DNA of 64,000 bases from Lindgomyces ingoldianus (Eukaryota > Ascomycota > Dothideomycetes > Pleosporales > Lindgomycetaceae): positions 266,671 to 330,670 of the forward strand of contig NW_022985202.1 in assembly GCF_010093535.1 (NCBI RefSeq). The letters are read 5' to 3'. The notes beneath the pieces were generated by a model, which had not been told where the DNA came from, did not search any database, and saw only the letters and a program-made list of their open reading frames with translations. Position numbers and translations under genes: made by a program. This document shows, in pieces, positions 35,278 through 45,256 of this stretch (the stretch's first letter is position 1; every line of letters starts with the position of its first letter).

Positions 35278-36004
35278 GGCTTGTCTGAATACTACTCTGT
35301 CGTCGGGGACAGGGGCCGCAATCAACATTCACACTTAGTGCATAGTACGATACCCAGGCCTGGTGCCGTCATCAAATTTTGTAGCAATTAAAGGCACAAT
35401 TCTCTCCATCTTCCAATCTGCAATATCAAATCGCTGAATGCTTGTGGCTGAATGTATGACATGGTGATCTGCGCGGCTGAGAAGACCTAGAGAAAGCAGC
35501 GATCCCGTACCCTAGCCTTCTATTCGACCGAGAGCAGAGATTAGTCGCACGGTGTCGAGAATGCAAGGCACTGTTGATCACATAAGCATACTGCCTTGCG
35601 GTCGGGAGTTGGGAGTTCGGGGTGGGCGCTTGGGCCGTGGGTCGGCGCCCTCGGAGTTTGACGGCGCGAACGCCGACCAGCCAAGTTGCTGGTCCGTAAA
35701 CACCAGTTCTCACCGTCCCTTCCGGTCCGACCACTGCTATTGTGTGACAATCTGAAAACAAGAGCACCAAAGGTTTCATTGTCTTCCGCCCTGCAATTCC
35801 GAGCGTTCCGAACGACGCCTCAGGAATCACATCGACTGTTCCTCACCGCTACGAAAAAGACTCACCGGCCTCGTAACCCTCCATTGCCCCCGACATCTCC
35901 AGCTTTGCGATTCGGCCGACACGGAGCTATCGTCCGAACAAACAGGATATTTCGCGTGTCTACCCTAAACGGCTGCTAGAGCCCTTCGGCTAGTCGTGGA
36001 AGCC
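35278..36004. other. EMC6 upstream region
   Basis: No supported gene. An open frame at 35686-35979 has a basic, Ser-rich look, but it lies in the likely EMC6 leader and shows no conserved motif. Confidence 0.5.
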
Positions 36005-36423
36005 ATGAATGAAGAGCGTGAGCTAGCGATCAATCCCATCGTGCAGACCAGCGTGCAGCATAACACCCAGGTCAGTACTAAGACGCCGACGCAAAGTAGT
36101 GCCTGTACATTCCAAGAAAGCAGATTTAGGCAGATGGATTGCTGACTCTTGCCACCTAGGTCGTCTCGAACATTCGAAATCTCACGGCGTCTTTGTTCGG
36201 TGTCGCCGCCGGGACTCTAGGCCTGGAGTCATATCCAGGCTTCATCTTCTATCTCGTCGGGACGCTGATTGTTTCCAGCCTAGTGTTTGCCCTCCGGGCA
36301 GACGGAAAGCCAGCAGAATATTTCCACCGACCGTTAGGGGATCTTTGGGGAGGCGACGTCTTCAGCGGGCTGAGCAGCTTCGTGCTGACGTGGACCCTGT
36401 TCTACGGTCTTGTAAGGGCATGA
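36005..36423 (+). CDS. EMC6: ER membrane protein complex subunit 6
   Basis: Two exons, 36005-36070 and 36160-36423, give 109 residues, the usual length of the family. Exon 1 encodes MNEERELAINPIVQTSVQHN, exon 2 begins VVSNIRNLTASLFGVAAGTL. Three membrane helices follow: LFGVAAGTLGLESYPGFIFY, LVGTLIVSSLVFAL and the C-terminal FVLTWTLFYGLV. The NIRxLT turn before the first helix and the GDLWGGDVFSGLSSFVLTW end are hallmarks of EMC6/Rab5-interacting proteins. EMC6 is a core membrane subunit of the EMC insertase, which places tail-anchored and multi-pass proteins into the ER membrane. The intron has a GTCAGT donor and a TAG acceptor. It is followed, 657 bases downstream on the same strand, by PCNA. 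Confidence 0.95.
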
Positions 36424-37080
36424 GGATTGAGAACGTCCGCATAGATGAGGGCAGAGCAGATTGACTCCAAGGCGATTGGAGATGGACGGCTGTGGCGAGC
36501 TGCAGGCCAGTATATGAGCCAAGGCGACGCACTCCAACGGGGTATCCTTCACGACTCGTCGTTCATTCCGCTTTCCTCCTCACCGCACCTCTGTCGAACC
36601 GTCGACCCATCGTCGCACCATCAATCTGGATGAGTGATCTGGTTGGAAGTTTAGAAGCATGGCCGTTTCCCGAGATTCGCAATGAGATGCAGGAGGACTG
36701 TCTGGCCTATTCGGGGGTGCACCTGCCCGACAAAGTAAGGGCCTCGGGCTTGGAGTAGGTAGATCTTTGATCACCGTAGCAACAAGTCTACTACAAACTC
36801 TCTCCCAAATGTATACCTCCGTTCGTTTCGAGCAGACATCTCGGCTTGGCACTGTGATTTTGATATGGCCCGTGCTCATTCCAGGGTTAATGGATTTTAT
36901 TAGTCATCAGCGCGTGAAAACGCGTTTGTGCGTGCTCGCGTTTGTCACAGTGCCCAGGGATCTTCTGCCTCTCACAACCAACGCTTCCTTCTAACCGTTC
37001 CCTCACGAATACTATTCTCGTCAATCTCATCAATCTCTTCGCTCTCCACTACATCCGATCTATACACGCCATATTAAAAA
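36424..37080 (+). promoter_or_regulatory. PCNA promoter and leader
   Basis: No coding frame is supported. The last 350 bases hold the MCB-like pair at 36910-36925 and a C/T-rich leader running into the split start codon of PCNA at 37081. Confidence 0.6.
36910..36925 (+). promoter_or_regulatory. paired MCB-like elements upstream of PCNA
   Basis: GCGCGT at 36910-36915 and a perfect MluI cell-cycle box ACGCGT at 36920-36925 lie 10 bases apart, about 155 bases before the PCNA start. In yeasts the MBF complex (Mbp1-type DNA-binding protein with Swi6) binds ACGCGT and drives G1/S genes including PCNA. Use of this pair is inferred from motif, position and gene identity. Confidence 0.5.
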
Positions 37081-38066
37081 AGTAGGTGTCGTTGTCTGCG
37101 TGCCCACAGATGCCCCCATGCTAATCAAGTGAAGTGCTTGAGGCACGCTTAGAACAGGCCAGTCTTCTGAAGAAGGTCAAACATCCCCTCCAACTTCTCG
37201 TGAGAGACCCTAACTCTGCAGTAGGTGGTCGATGCAATCAAAGATCTGGTCCAAGATTGCAATTTCGATTGCAATGACTCCGGTATTGCGCTCCAGGCAA
37301 TGGACAATTCCCACGTTGCCCTCGTCTCCATGATGCTTAAATCGGACGCCTTCCAACCCTTCCGATGCGACCGAAACATCGCGCTTGGTATCAATCTCGG
37401 CTCGCTCACCAAGGTTCTCCGCGCCGCACAGAACGATGACACGCTCACCCTGAAGGCTGAGGACGCGCCCGATGTTGTTAATTTAGTCTTCGAGGCGACC
37501 GACTCAGACAGGATCAGTGAGTATGATATCAAGCTTATGGATATCGATCAGGAACATTTGGGCATCCCCGAGACGGAATACGCGGCCACCATCTCTCTGC
37601 CCTCAGCCGAATTCCAGCGCATCTGCAGGGACTTGAGCGCCCTGTCGGAGTCTGGTACGCACACACATATCTATTTATTTATACAAGTTAGCTAACGAGA
37701 ACTCACAGTGTCGATCGAGTGCTCAAAGGAGGGTGTCAAGTTCAACTGCCAGGGCGACATTGGCTCGGGCTCCATCCACCTCCGAACTCACACCAACGTC
37801 GAGAAGCCCGAAAACAACGTTGAGATTGACATGACCGAGCCTGTCTCTCTCACTTTCTCCCTCAAATATCTTGTCAACTTCTGCAAGGCTAGCGGCTTGT
37901 CTACCCAGGTCAAGCTTTGTCTTTCCAACGAGGTTCCGCTCCTTGTCGAGTACGGGCTCGTCAACAACAGCTACCTAAGATTCTATCTCGCTCCCAAGGT
38001 GGGCATTCGGGCAATCCAACTGCGTAATGAAGTCACTAATGGAATCAGATTGGTGATGAGGAGTGA
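37081..38066 (+). CDS. PCNA: proliferating cell nuclear antigen (sliding clamp), start codon split by an intron
   Basis: Five exons, 37081, 37135-37175, 37225-37654, 37709-37998 and 38049-38066, give 259 residues, the family length. The protein begins [20 protein letters not shown] and ends LAPKIGDEE; the ubiquitin/SUMO acceptor Lys falls exactly at residue 164 (CSKEGVKF). The central and interdomain-connector regions are intact. PCNA forms a trimeric ring in the nucleus that tethers DNA polymerases and repair factors. The start codon is apparently A (37081) plus TG (37135-37136), with a 53-base intron between them (donor GTAGGT, branch CTAAT, acceptor AAG). Without that splice no in-frame ATG exists; only GTG at 37134 would be available. 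Intron 2 has a weak GTCAAA donor and ends in tandem CAGTAG, of which only the second AG avoids a stop. Intron 4 sits just before the last six codons. Confidence 0.95.
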
Positions 38067-38389
38067 GCGCATCACGACTCACTGCGGTATGACCCGCACC
38101 TCTTTAGGATACACTTGTGGATTTATCACGGCGGAGCAAGCAATGTCCTTCATATGCACTCCAGGCGTCTATCGGGTATTCAAGGGTGTTAGATTGGCAC
38201 TGGGGTGGGATGCGGGATTAAGTTCCAGGATCTCGGTGAAACTGGGGGACTGCCCCGCGGACGTCAGAGAGGGGCAATCAGATAACTCTCAAAAAAAATC
38301 AACAACATACACTGACCCTCGTTGTTGGATTTGCAACGTCGCTCCTTACATTTTCCTCGCATTCTTGTTTTTGGGTTATAGCTGTGGCA

Positions 38390-40116
38390 ATGGCTTCTAA
38401 CACGCTGATCCCCGAAACCCACGTCCTAGCGATTGCTAGCCATGTAAGAGCCACAGGACAATCCGCACCGCGGTCTTCGGCTGATTCATTGTTAATAGGT
38501 AGTATATGGGTGAGTTCCTTGAGGACGATAGCGCGAGGCCAAGAGACTGATGGACACTCGAGATATGTGGGGAACAAGATGGCATCATTTGTCATGCAAT
38601 CTTTGGGATGCGATGTGTCTGCGATTAACACTGTGCACTATAGTCAGTCAACATTCCTCAGCCACCCCAAAATCCCTTTCCCCGAACTAGATAGAGAGAA
38701 GATTGATGCCGGAAGCAGGTAACCACACGGCATACAAACAAGTCAAAGGTACCAAGACGACAGCGCAGCAGATACAGGAGCTATATGAGGGATTGAAGCA
38801 GAGCAGTCTGAATAACTTCGATCTCCTATTGACTGGATATGTGCCTAGCGCCGAGGCTGTACAGGCCGTGGGCAAGATTGGCAGAGATTTGAAGTTTAAT
38901 GCTGCGACGAAACCGGGATCCTTTTTTTGGGGTAAGCTCTCGAGACCGGTTGGGTGAGGGTAGTGGGGTGGGTGTGGCTGCAGATACTGATTGAGCGCAA
39001 AGTCCTGGACCCTGTTATGGGAGATAATGGACAACTATACATACCCGAAGACGAGGTTCCACAGTACAAGGCCCTACTCCGGGAAGCAGATCTTATTCTG
39101 CCAAACCAGTTCGAGGCGGAGTATGTAAACTCTTCCATCCAGTCCAATACTAAACTATCGCCGGTCCTTTGACAGAAGTCTGCGACTAATATGTATATGA
39201 ACTTGTTAGGACGCTCTCAGACATCGCCATCACCGACCTCAATTCCCTCGCCGCCGCAATCCAGGTCCTGCATAAGACATACCAAGTTCCACATGTCATC
39301 ATAACATCACTGCGTCTGACACCAGACAACCAGACGATACCCTCGCGAACGCCGTCTCGCACGGCGTCCTCCAAGCCCTCGCCAAACATATCGTTTACCA
39401 GCGTCACGCCTTTAGGGCCACTGGAACAGAATGCAGATGCAGATATTTCACCCCCTTCTACACCAACCCCTTCCTCTAAATCCCAATTCAATCCGCCCCC
39501 CTCCTCCCAAAACCTCACCATAATAGGCTCAACCGCAACCTCCACCCATACCCCTCGCCTCTTCCGCATCGACACGCCTCAACTCCCGCTCTTCTTCTCC
39601 GGTACCGGGGACATGTTCGCCGCACTCACGATCCCACGCCTCATCGAAGCCGTGCACGCATCTCCAACACCCAATCTCCATTCTCTTCCCTCCTGGCGCT
39701 CCCCTGATGATGTGCCAGCAGAGGAATTGCCGCTCGCGAAGGCGTGCCAGAAGGTGCTTGCGAGCATGCAATCCATCCTTACTAAAACGACGGAGAAGTG
39801 CGAACGGGAGATGAAGCGGTATGATGAGCAGGTGGAGAAAGAAGGATGTGGAGTTGGGCAAGAGGCGGAGAAGGAAAGAGAGATGAGGAGGCATTTGGCC
39901 CTGATGAAGGCGAGTGAAGTGGTCGTAGTGCGGCATATTCGGGAATTGGTGGAGCCGCCTGAGTTGGAGAGGTTCAGGCCGAGGAGGGTGGAGGAGGGGA
40001 GGATGGTGGATAAGGATACTGGTGCGGGGGCACCGGATGAGTTGGGAGCGGTGAAGTTAGGGATTGGGAGGGTGAGGGAGGGGGCTGTACAGGTTGTTGG
40101 GGGGAAAGGGGTGTGA
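38390..40116 (+). CDS. BUD16: pyridoxal/pyridoxine kinase with 11-nt micro-exon
   Basis: Six exons, 38390-38443, 38499-38509, 38563-38642, 38719-38931, 39003-39120 and 39210-40116, give 460 residues. Exon 2 is only 11 bases and restores ASHVVYGYVGNKMASFVMQS, the conserved N-terminal stretch. Other kinase motifs are HYSNHTAYKQVKGTK, NNFDLLLTGYVPSAE, WVLDPVMGDNGQLYIPED, READLILPNQFEAE and the catalytic FSGTGDMFAAL (PfkB signature 2). The enzyme phosphorylates pyridoxal, pyridoxine and pyridoxamine with ATP to make the B6 cofactor in the cytosol. A Ser/Thr/Pro-rich insertion of about 65 residues (about 195-258) separates the two halves, and the C-terminus is extended with a charged helix, so the protein is longer than the roughly 310-residue yeast Bud16. 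Intron 2 ends in GAG and intron 4 in AAG. It is tail-to-tail with DUT1, 262 bases apart. Confidence 0.94.
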
Positions 40117-40378
40117 GGGGTGGGTGATGGGAATGGTAAGAGGGCGGGTTGGTTGGGTGGGGAATCACAAAATGTGCACTTGCATGCATCGTTGAGATGC
40201 CTCAGCGAGGATTTTCATAGAAATCTAAATCTATGGCTGAAGGGCTCGACCCCACCCTGCCTGCATCCATGAACCCAAGGCAGAACCTTTGACTCCTTTG
40301 AACCAAATCAGTTGTGAACCACGAATAGAGTTATCACCGTATCCATCCACCTTGCTCTCTAGATATACAGAGAGGCGA

Positions 40379-41436
40379 TTAGACGCCATTGGCAACTGCA
40401 CCACCGAAGCCCCCAGTGCTGCCGAAGCCACCAGCGCCTCGTACGCTCTCCTCCAACTTCTCCACCACTACGACTTGGGGCATGATGATCTACAAAAATC
40501 AATTAGCCTCGGCTCAACTCATTCAGACTTTCCCATCTCCTCTGTAATCTAATTCTCTACATGTTCGTACAGATATGAAAAGAAAAGGAAACATACCTTC
40601 TCGACAATCAACTGCGCAATGCGATCCCCAACCTTAATCTCGAAATCCGTCTCGGACAAATTTGCCAATATAACACCGACCTGGCCTCGATAATCAGCAT
40701 CGATGACTCCAGCCATAGTGTCGATCCCGTGTTTAGCAGCGAGGCCGGAGCGGGGCGCCACGCGGCCATCTAAATTCCCCCAATACGTTAGTAATGTGTT
40801 CTTGTTCGAGGAATGGGAATGTTGAGGGAAAGATGCAGCCTCACATGTCCCAACCGGCACCGCAATGCTAATATCGGTATCCACTCTTGCCCTGCCCCGC
40901 GCAGGAATCACAACATCCCGCGCGCTGTATAGATCGTGGCCTGCTGCGAATGCGCTCCCTTTTGTTGGCGCCGTCGCCTTGTCGCTCAGGAACTGCACCT
41001 GCAATTGCGTTTCCGCCGCTGCTGCTGCCGCAATGCTTGGCGGTTGGAGGGTGGATGCGGGCTGCCCGATGGCGTGTGTCGGATGGTGGTGCTCGGCGGA
41101 GGTCATGGCGAGGGGTGTTGGAGTTGCGGAACCGGAGTCTGTGCCTCGGGGGAGCGTGGAGTGGTGTGTGAGGGGGGTGGGATCGATGACTCTGGTGCGT
41201 TTGGGGAGAGGGGATGATGGTAGCGAGGGAGGCTCGTGGGTGATTGGAGCGGGGGTTGAGGCGTCATCTGCCATTGTGGGTACGAGAGGTGCGGTGAGGG
41301 TTGGTTGTTGGTGAAGACCGCGGACGCGTAAATTGGTGGAGGAAAGGGCGGTGGAGAAGACGCGTGAATTCAGCGCGTCTGATTGGTTGGGGATGCAACT
41401 TCCTTCATTTACAATATTTTCGGTCTCGGATGTCAT
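40379..41436 (-). CDS. DUT1: dUTP diphosphatase (dUTPase)
   Basis: Three exons on the minus strand, 41436-40845, 40769-40597 and 40489-40379, give up to 291 residues. All five motifs of the trimeric family are present: [14 protein letters not shown] (rebuilt as [13 protein letters not shown] across intron 1), [23 protein letters not shown] and the C-terminal GGFGSTGG. The enzyme splits dUTP to dUMP and diphosphate, keeping uracil out of DNA. The catalytic core needs only about the last 150 residues. An in-frame ATG at 41274 (residue 55), followed by [16 protein letters not shown], may be the main start. The first 54 residues then overlap a promoter-like segment with MCB motifs, or encode an extension with a basic stretch ([17 protein letters not shown]) that might direct a second isoform elsewhere. 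A long TCT repeat lies about 85 bases upstream. Confidence 0.95.
41358..41380 (-). promoter_or_regulatory. inverted-repeat MCB pair at the DUT1 start
   Basis: AGACGCG (41358-41364) and CGCGTCT (41374-41380) form a perfect 7-base inverted repeat around TGAATTCAG. It contains one perfect MluI cell-cycle box, ACGCGT (41360-41365), and one near match, GCGCGT (41373-41378). An inverted CCAAT box (ATTGG, 41382-41386) adjoins it. The pair lies 86-104 bases before the internal ATG at 41274. If translation starts there, this is ordinary promoter sequence. Confidence 0.45.
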
Positions 41437-43417
41437 GTGCTCTTCTCCTGGTCTTCTGTTTATACATAGTGCCTTCCCCTACGTCCCGTCTCTATCACTG
41501 TAGTCCTCATCTTGTTTTTGTCTTCTTCTTCTTCTTCTTCTTCTTCTTCTTCTTCTTCTTTTCCTTCTTCTCTACCCTTCGACCTAGCTAGGTTCGTGAA
41601 AAAGAGTGAGTGTCGTCGAGCTGAACATGAACCCATCAACCCCATGGCAAAAAAAGGCCTTCAAATTCCAGATCTTGAACCCTGGAGGCACTCCCCTCTA
41701 TTCAAAATACAAATAAATCCCACAAAACAAAATACGAGAAAGCAAGGACATTGCTGGTCAACCTAGCTTCTTCATCACCATCACTCTGAAGACCATCTAG
41801 ACTTGGCTTCTGTGCGCGAGGAATAAAGGATAAGTTTCTTTCGATGGCCCTGGTTTTGGCAAACACCTTCGGCCCCTTTTAGCACATACAAGTGTTTGAA
41901 GAATATTAACTCCCGGCCCTTAGCTGATGCGGGTCTGACGGATTCTGACCGAGGCCGAGGCGGATCAATTTGAAATACGTCAACACTAACTGAGAATAGG
42001 CTTGCCTCATATCCTTTTACCAACCGCCTCATCCATTTGAGCTCTCAAATGAGTACATAATCTTGTGACCTTGCAGACTGCCGCACTCCTCATTTTGAGC
42101 CTCCACCCACAAGAAAGGCCCACATATCGCTTATCCATGAGCCCCTCCACCAAAAAGCCTCGACGGCCGCTATCCGCTTTGGGACTTGATGGGCGAGTGA
42201 AACCTTCCGAGAATTTCTCCAACATCAGTCACACCAATAGCGTGCGGCAACACTAGCCTGTAAACTTCCGTGGGCGAGAACGTGCTCACCAAATATTAAG
42301 CTGTGCCATGCGAGGCTTCATTTGAAATGTCATCCAACGAAGTTGACCCTGCCGCATCAACTTTCTAAGTATTAGATAGGTCGAGGACGAGGAAATGTGG
42401 ACCCAATGCAGCTGTCCCGCTCACCCCCTCCCTGCGGTGCAAAATGCAAGTAACAATCTAAGTGCGAATAGGCCGCTCTCGAAGTCAAATTTGAGCAGCC
42501 ATGATTATTCCAGAATCCTTCGATAGGCTTTCCCGAAACAGTTGGGACTACATGCATTCGTAGGGGCCTATTTCTGCACGATCGGGGGTTTTATCATATG
42601 TGCACATAATGCCTTTACAGCACTTCGTTCGCAACGCTGAAGACAATCCTAATCACGCCTGAGAACGACTAATTTCAAGTAGTTGCAGCTCTAACGCGAA
42701 AATCGCCGGCGATCGTGAGGAGAGTCGAGTAGTGAGAAGTTGTAGATTTGTTCTACACCTAGCCGACAGGTAATGAAGTCAGAGTTGTTCACTTGTGAGC
42801 TAGATCCCCACAATCGACACATGCATGTCAACGCTAAGCATTCGACAGGACATTAGTCTCCGAAAAGCACGCCTTAATACCGCCACCGATCGTGCCGGCT
42901 TTCCTAAAGTCCATGCAGTATGCTGTGCAGCTATTCAAAATCTTGTCACATGTTGACACTCCCATACTGCGATATCTCAATTTCTATTTGCGAAGAAGTA
43001 TCAATGCCATGGAATTCCCTACGCTGAACCATGAGAAGCGTATTTTGATGTTTCTACAGGCTTGAGCCGATTTGACACACCTTTTCCGAAGCTTAGAACT
43101 GCATGCCTGGCGCACATGGATAACCCCTCTTCATAGGCCCCAGTCCCAACACTAGCTCTGCTCAATTCCTATCCCTTCCCCGTTTGTCCTCCCTGCCGCT
43201 CCCACAACCCCACCGCTGAGCCGGCGCAATTAGACTGTGCGTCCAGCCTCCGGACCATATCACGGACTCGGGACACGGGGTTGCCCTCCTAGATATCAAC
43301 TGTACTTAAAGCCTACCCCGCTCCTCCCCATTCAGTCTTGTCTTAATTCGCAGCTCACTCTTCAGTGACACCCCTTCATCAACTCTTTGTTACTGAATCG
43401 AACCTCAACCACCCAAC
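41437..43417. other. divergent promoter region between DUT1 and the hexose transporter
   Basis: No supported gene. The left end has the (TCT)n tract at 41521-41560. The middle (41700 to about 43100) holds only short frames. From 43130 to 43417 the plus strand is C/T-rich and contains CCCCGC at 43316-43321, which on the minus strand reads GCGGGG and fits the SYGGRG site of the carbon repressor CreA. Confidence 0.5.
41521..41560. repeat. (TCT)13 microsatellite
   Basis: Thirteen uninterrupted TCT units, read as GAA-type purine on the DUT1 coding strand, in the DUT1 upstream region. Likely variable in length. Confidence 0.9.
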
Positions 43418-45256
43418 ATGGGTATGAAGCTCAAGAAGCCTGAGGGTGCCGCCGGTTCGGCCGTGCCCGCCATCATGATCGGCTTGTTCGTCGCTTTTGG
43501 TGGCGTTTTGTTTGGGTAGGCTACCTTTTTGCTATTCTTGTGGTTCCAATTTATTCTTACTTCTTATAGATATGACACTGGGACTATCGGCGGTATCCTA
43601 GGCATGCACTATTGGAGGAAAGAGTTCTCGACGGGTTTTACTAATAAGAAGGATGGTCTCCCCGACATCACTGCCAGCCAGTCTTCAGAAATAGTGTCTA
43701 TCCTCTCTGCTGGTACATTTTTCGGAGCTCTCACTGCTGCCCGTATGTTTTCGCTCAAATCACCCTCGACATGACCTGCTGAAGCGTCTCCAGCCACTGC
43801 TGATATGATTGGACGACGCCTTGGCTTGATTGCTTCGACTGCTGTCTTTACTTTTGGCGTCATTCTCCAAACCGCCGCTACTGCTATCCCTATGTTTGTC
43901 GCTGGCCGATTCTTCGCAGGATACGGTGTGGGCATGATTAGCGCGATGAGTGAGTGGTCTCGTCTCCGGTCAGAAAGAACTCTATACTGACAATATTTAA
44001 GTTCCACTTTATCAATCTGAGACAAGCCCGAAGTGGATCCGTGGCACCGTCGTCGGAGCCTACCAGTTGGCAATCACTATCGGCCTTCTCCTTGCGGCCA
44101 TCGTTGATAACTCGACAAAAAATCGAAATGACACGGGCTCCTATCGAATTCCTATCGCAGTGCAATTCGCATGGGCGATCATTTTGTTCGTTGGGTGCGC
44201 CTTCCTCCCCGAAACGCCTCGCTATCACATCAAGAAAGGCAGGCCTGAGAAGGCGGCGAAATCCCTCTCCAAGCTGAGGAGACTTGACGTTGACCACCCA
44301 GCTCTCCTAGAAGAACTTGGCGAGATCACCGCTAACCACGAGTACGAGCTATCGTTGGGCAGGGCAACTTATATCGATTGCTTCAAGGGAACTCTTGGAT
44401 TTCGCCTTCTCACTGGGTGTCTCCTCCAATCCCTTCAGCAGCTCACTGGTGTCAATTTCATCTTCTACTATGGCACTTCGTTCTTTCAGAATTCGGGAAT
44501 CAAGAACCCCTTTATTGTGACTATGATTACATCCGCGATCAACGTTGCTTCAACCTTCCCTGGTCTATACCTCGTTGAAACCTGGGGTCGCCGTAACCTT
44601 CTCCTCTTCGGCGCTGTCGGTATGGCTGTGTGCCAATTCATCGTCGCTATCACTGGTACTGTCGCCGGAGTCGAAAACATGTCAGCTCAGCGAGCGTTGA
44701 TTGCATTTGTCTGCATCTACATTTTTTTCTTTGCATGCTCCTGGGGACCTGTGGCATGGGTAGTAACTGGAGAGCTCTTCCCTCTTAAAGTTCGAGCCAA
44801 GTCTCTATCTATGACCACCGCCTCTAATTGGCTTCTAAACTGGGCTATCGGATAGTACGTCTACCTAACTCAAAGCACGCATTCTCACAAAAACTTGCTA
44901 ACATGGAAACCAGCGCAACGCCCTATCTCGTCAATAACGAACCTGGTGATGCCAATCTCGGTTCCAAAGTCTTTTTTATCTGGGGCGGCTGCTGCTTCAT
45001 CTGCATCTTCTTCGTCTGGGGCATGATCTATGAGACTAAAGGCCTCTCTCTCGAGCAAGTCGACGAGCTATATGCTAAAGTCAATCGGGCCTGGAAGTCG
45101 CCTGGTTTCGTGCCAACAGTCTCTTTCCAAGACGTCCAGGATGCACATGCCGATACTCGGCGTATGAGCTTGGTTGAAGTGGAGAATGAGGCTATTCGCA
45201 AGAAGAGCGTTGTGTACAATGAGGGTCAGGGTCCTTTGGGTGAGAAGGAGTACTAG
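43418..45256 (+). CDS. MFS hexose transporter (sugar porter family)
   Basis: Five exons, 43418-43515, 43570-43742, 43794-43949, 44002-44854 and 44914-45256, give 540 residues with about 12 membrane spans. Sugar-porter signatures: GGVLFGYDTGTIGGI in span 1 (rebuilt across intron 1), the loop D-IGRRLG, GYGVGMISAMIPLYQSETSPKWIRG (rebuilt across intron 3), PETPRYHIKKGR, QQLTGVNFIFYYG in span 7, WGRRNLL and the final YETKGLSLEQVDELY. These match high-affinity fungal glucose transporters of the Hxt/Rgt2-like group at the plasma membrane. The C-terminal tail of about 55 residues is moderately long and does not show a clear Rgt2/Snf3 sensor repeat, so transport is more likely than sensing. Intron 3 ends in AAG. 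A possible CreA site lies about 100 bases upstream. Exact sugar unknown. Confidence 0.94.

Noticed and set aside
35686..35979. 97-codon plus-strand frame with a presequence-like look before EMC6
   Set aside because: Lies in the EMC6 leader, ends before the ATG, and shows no domain; best read as untranslated sequence.
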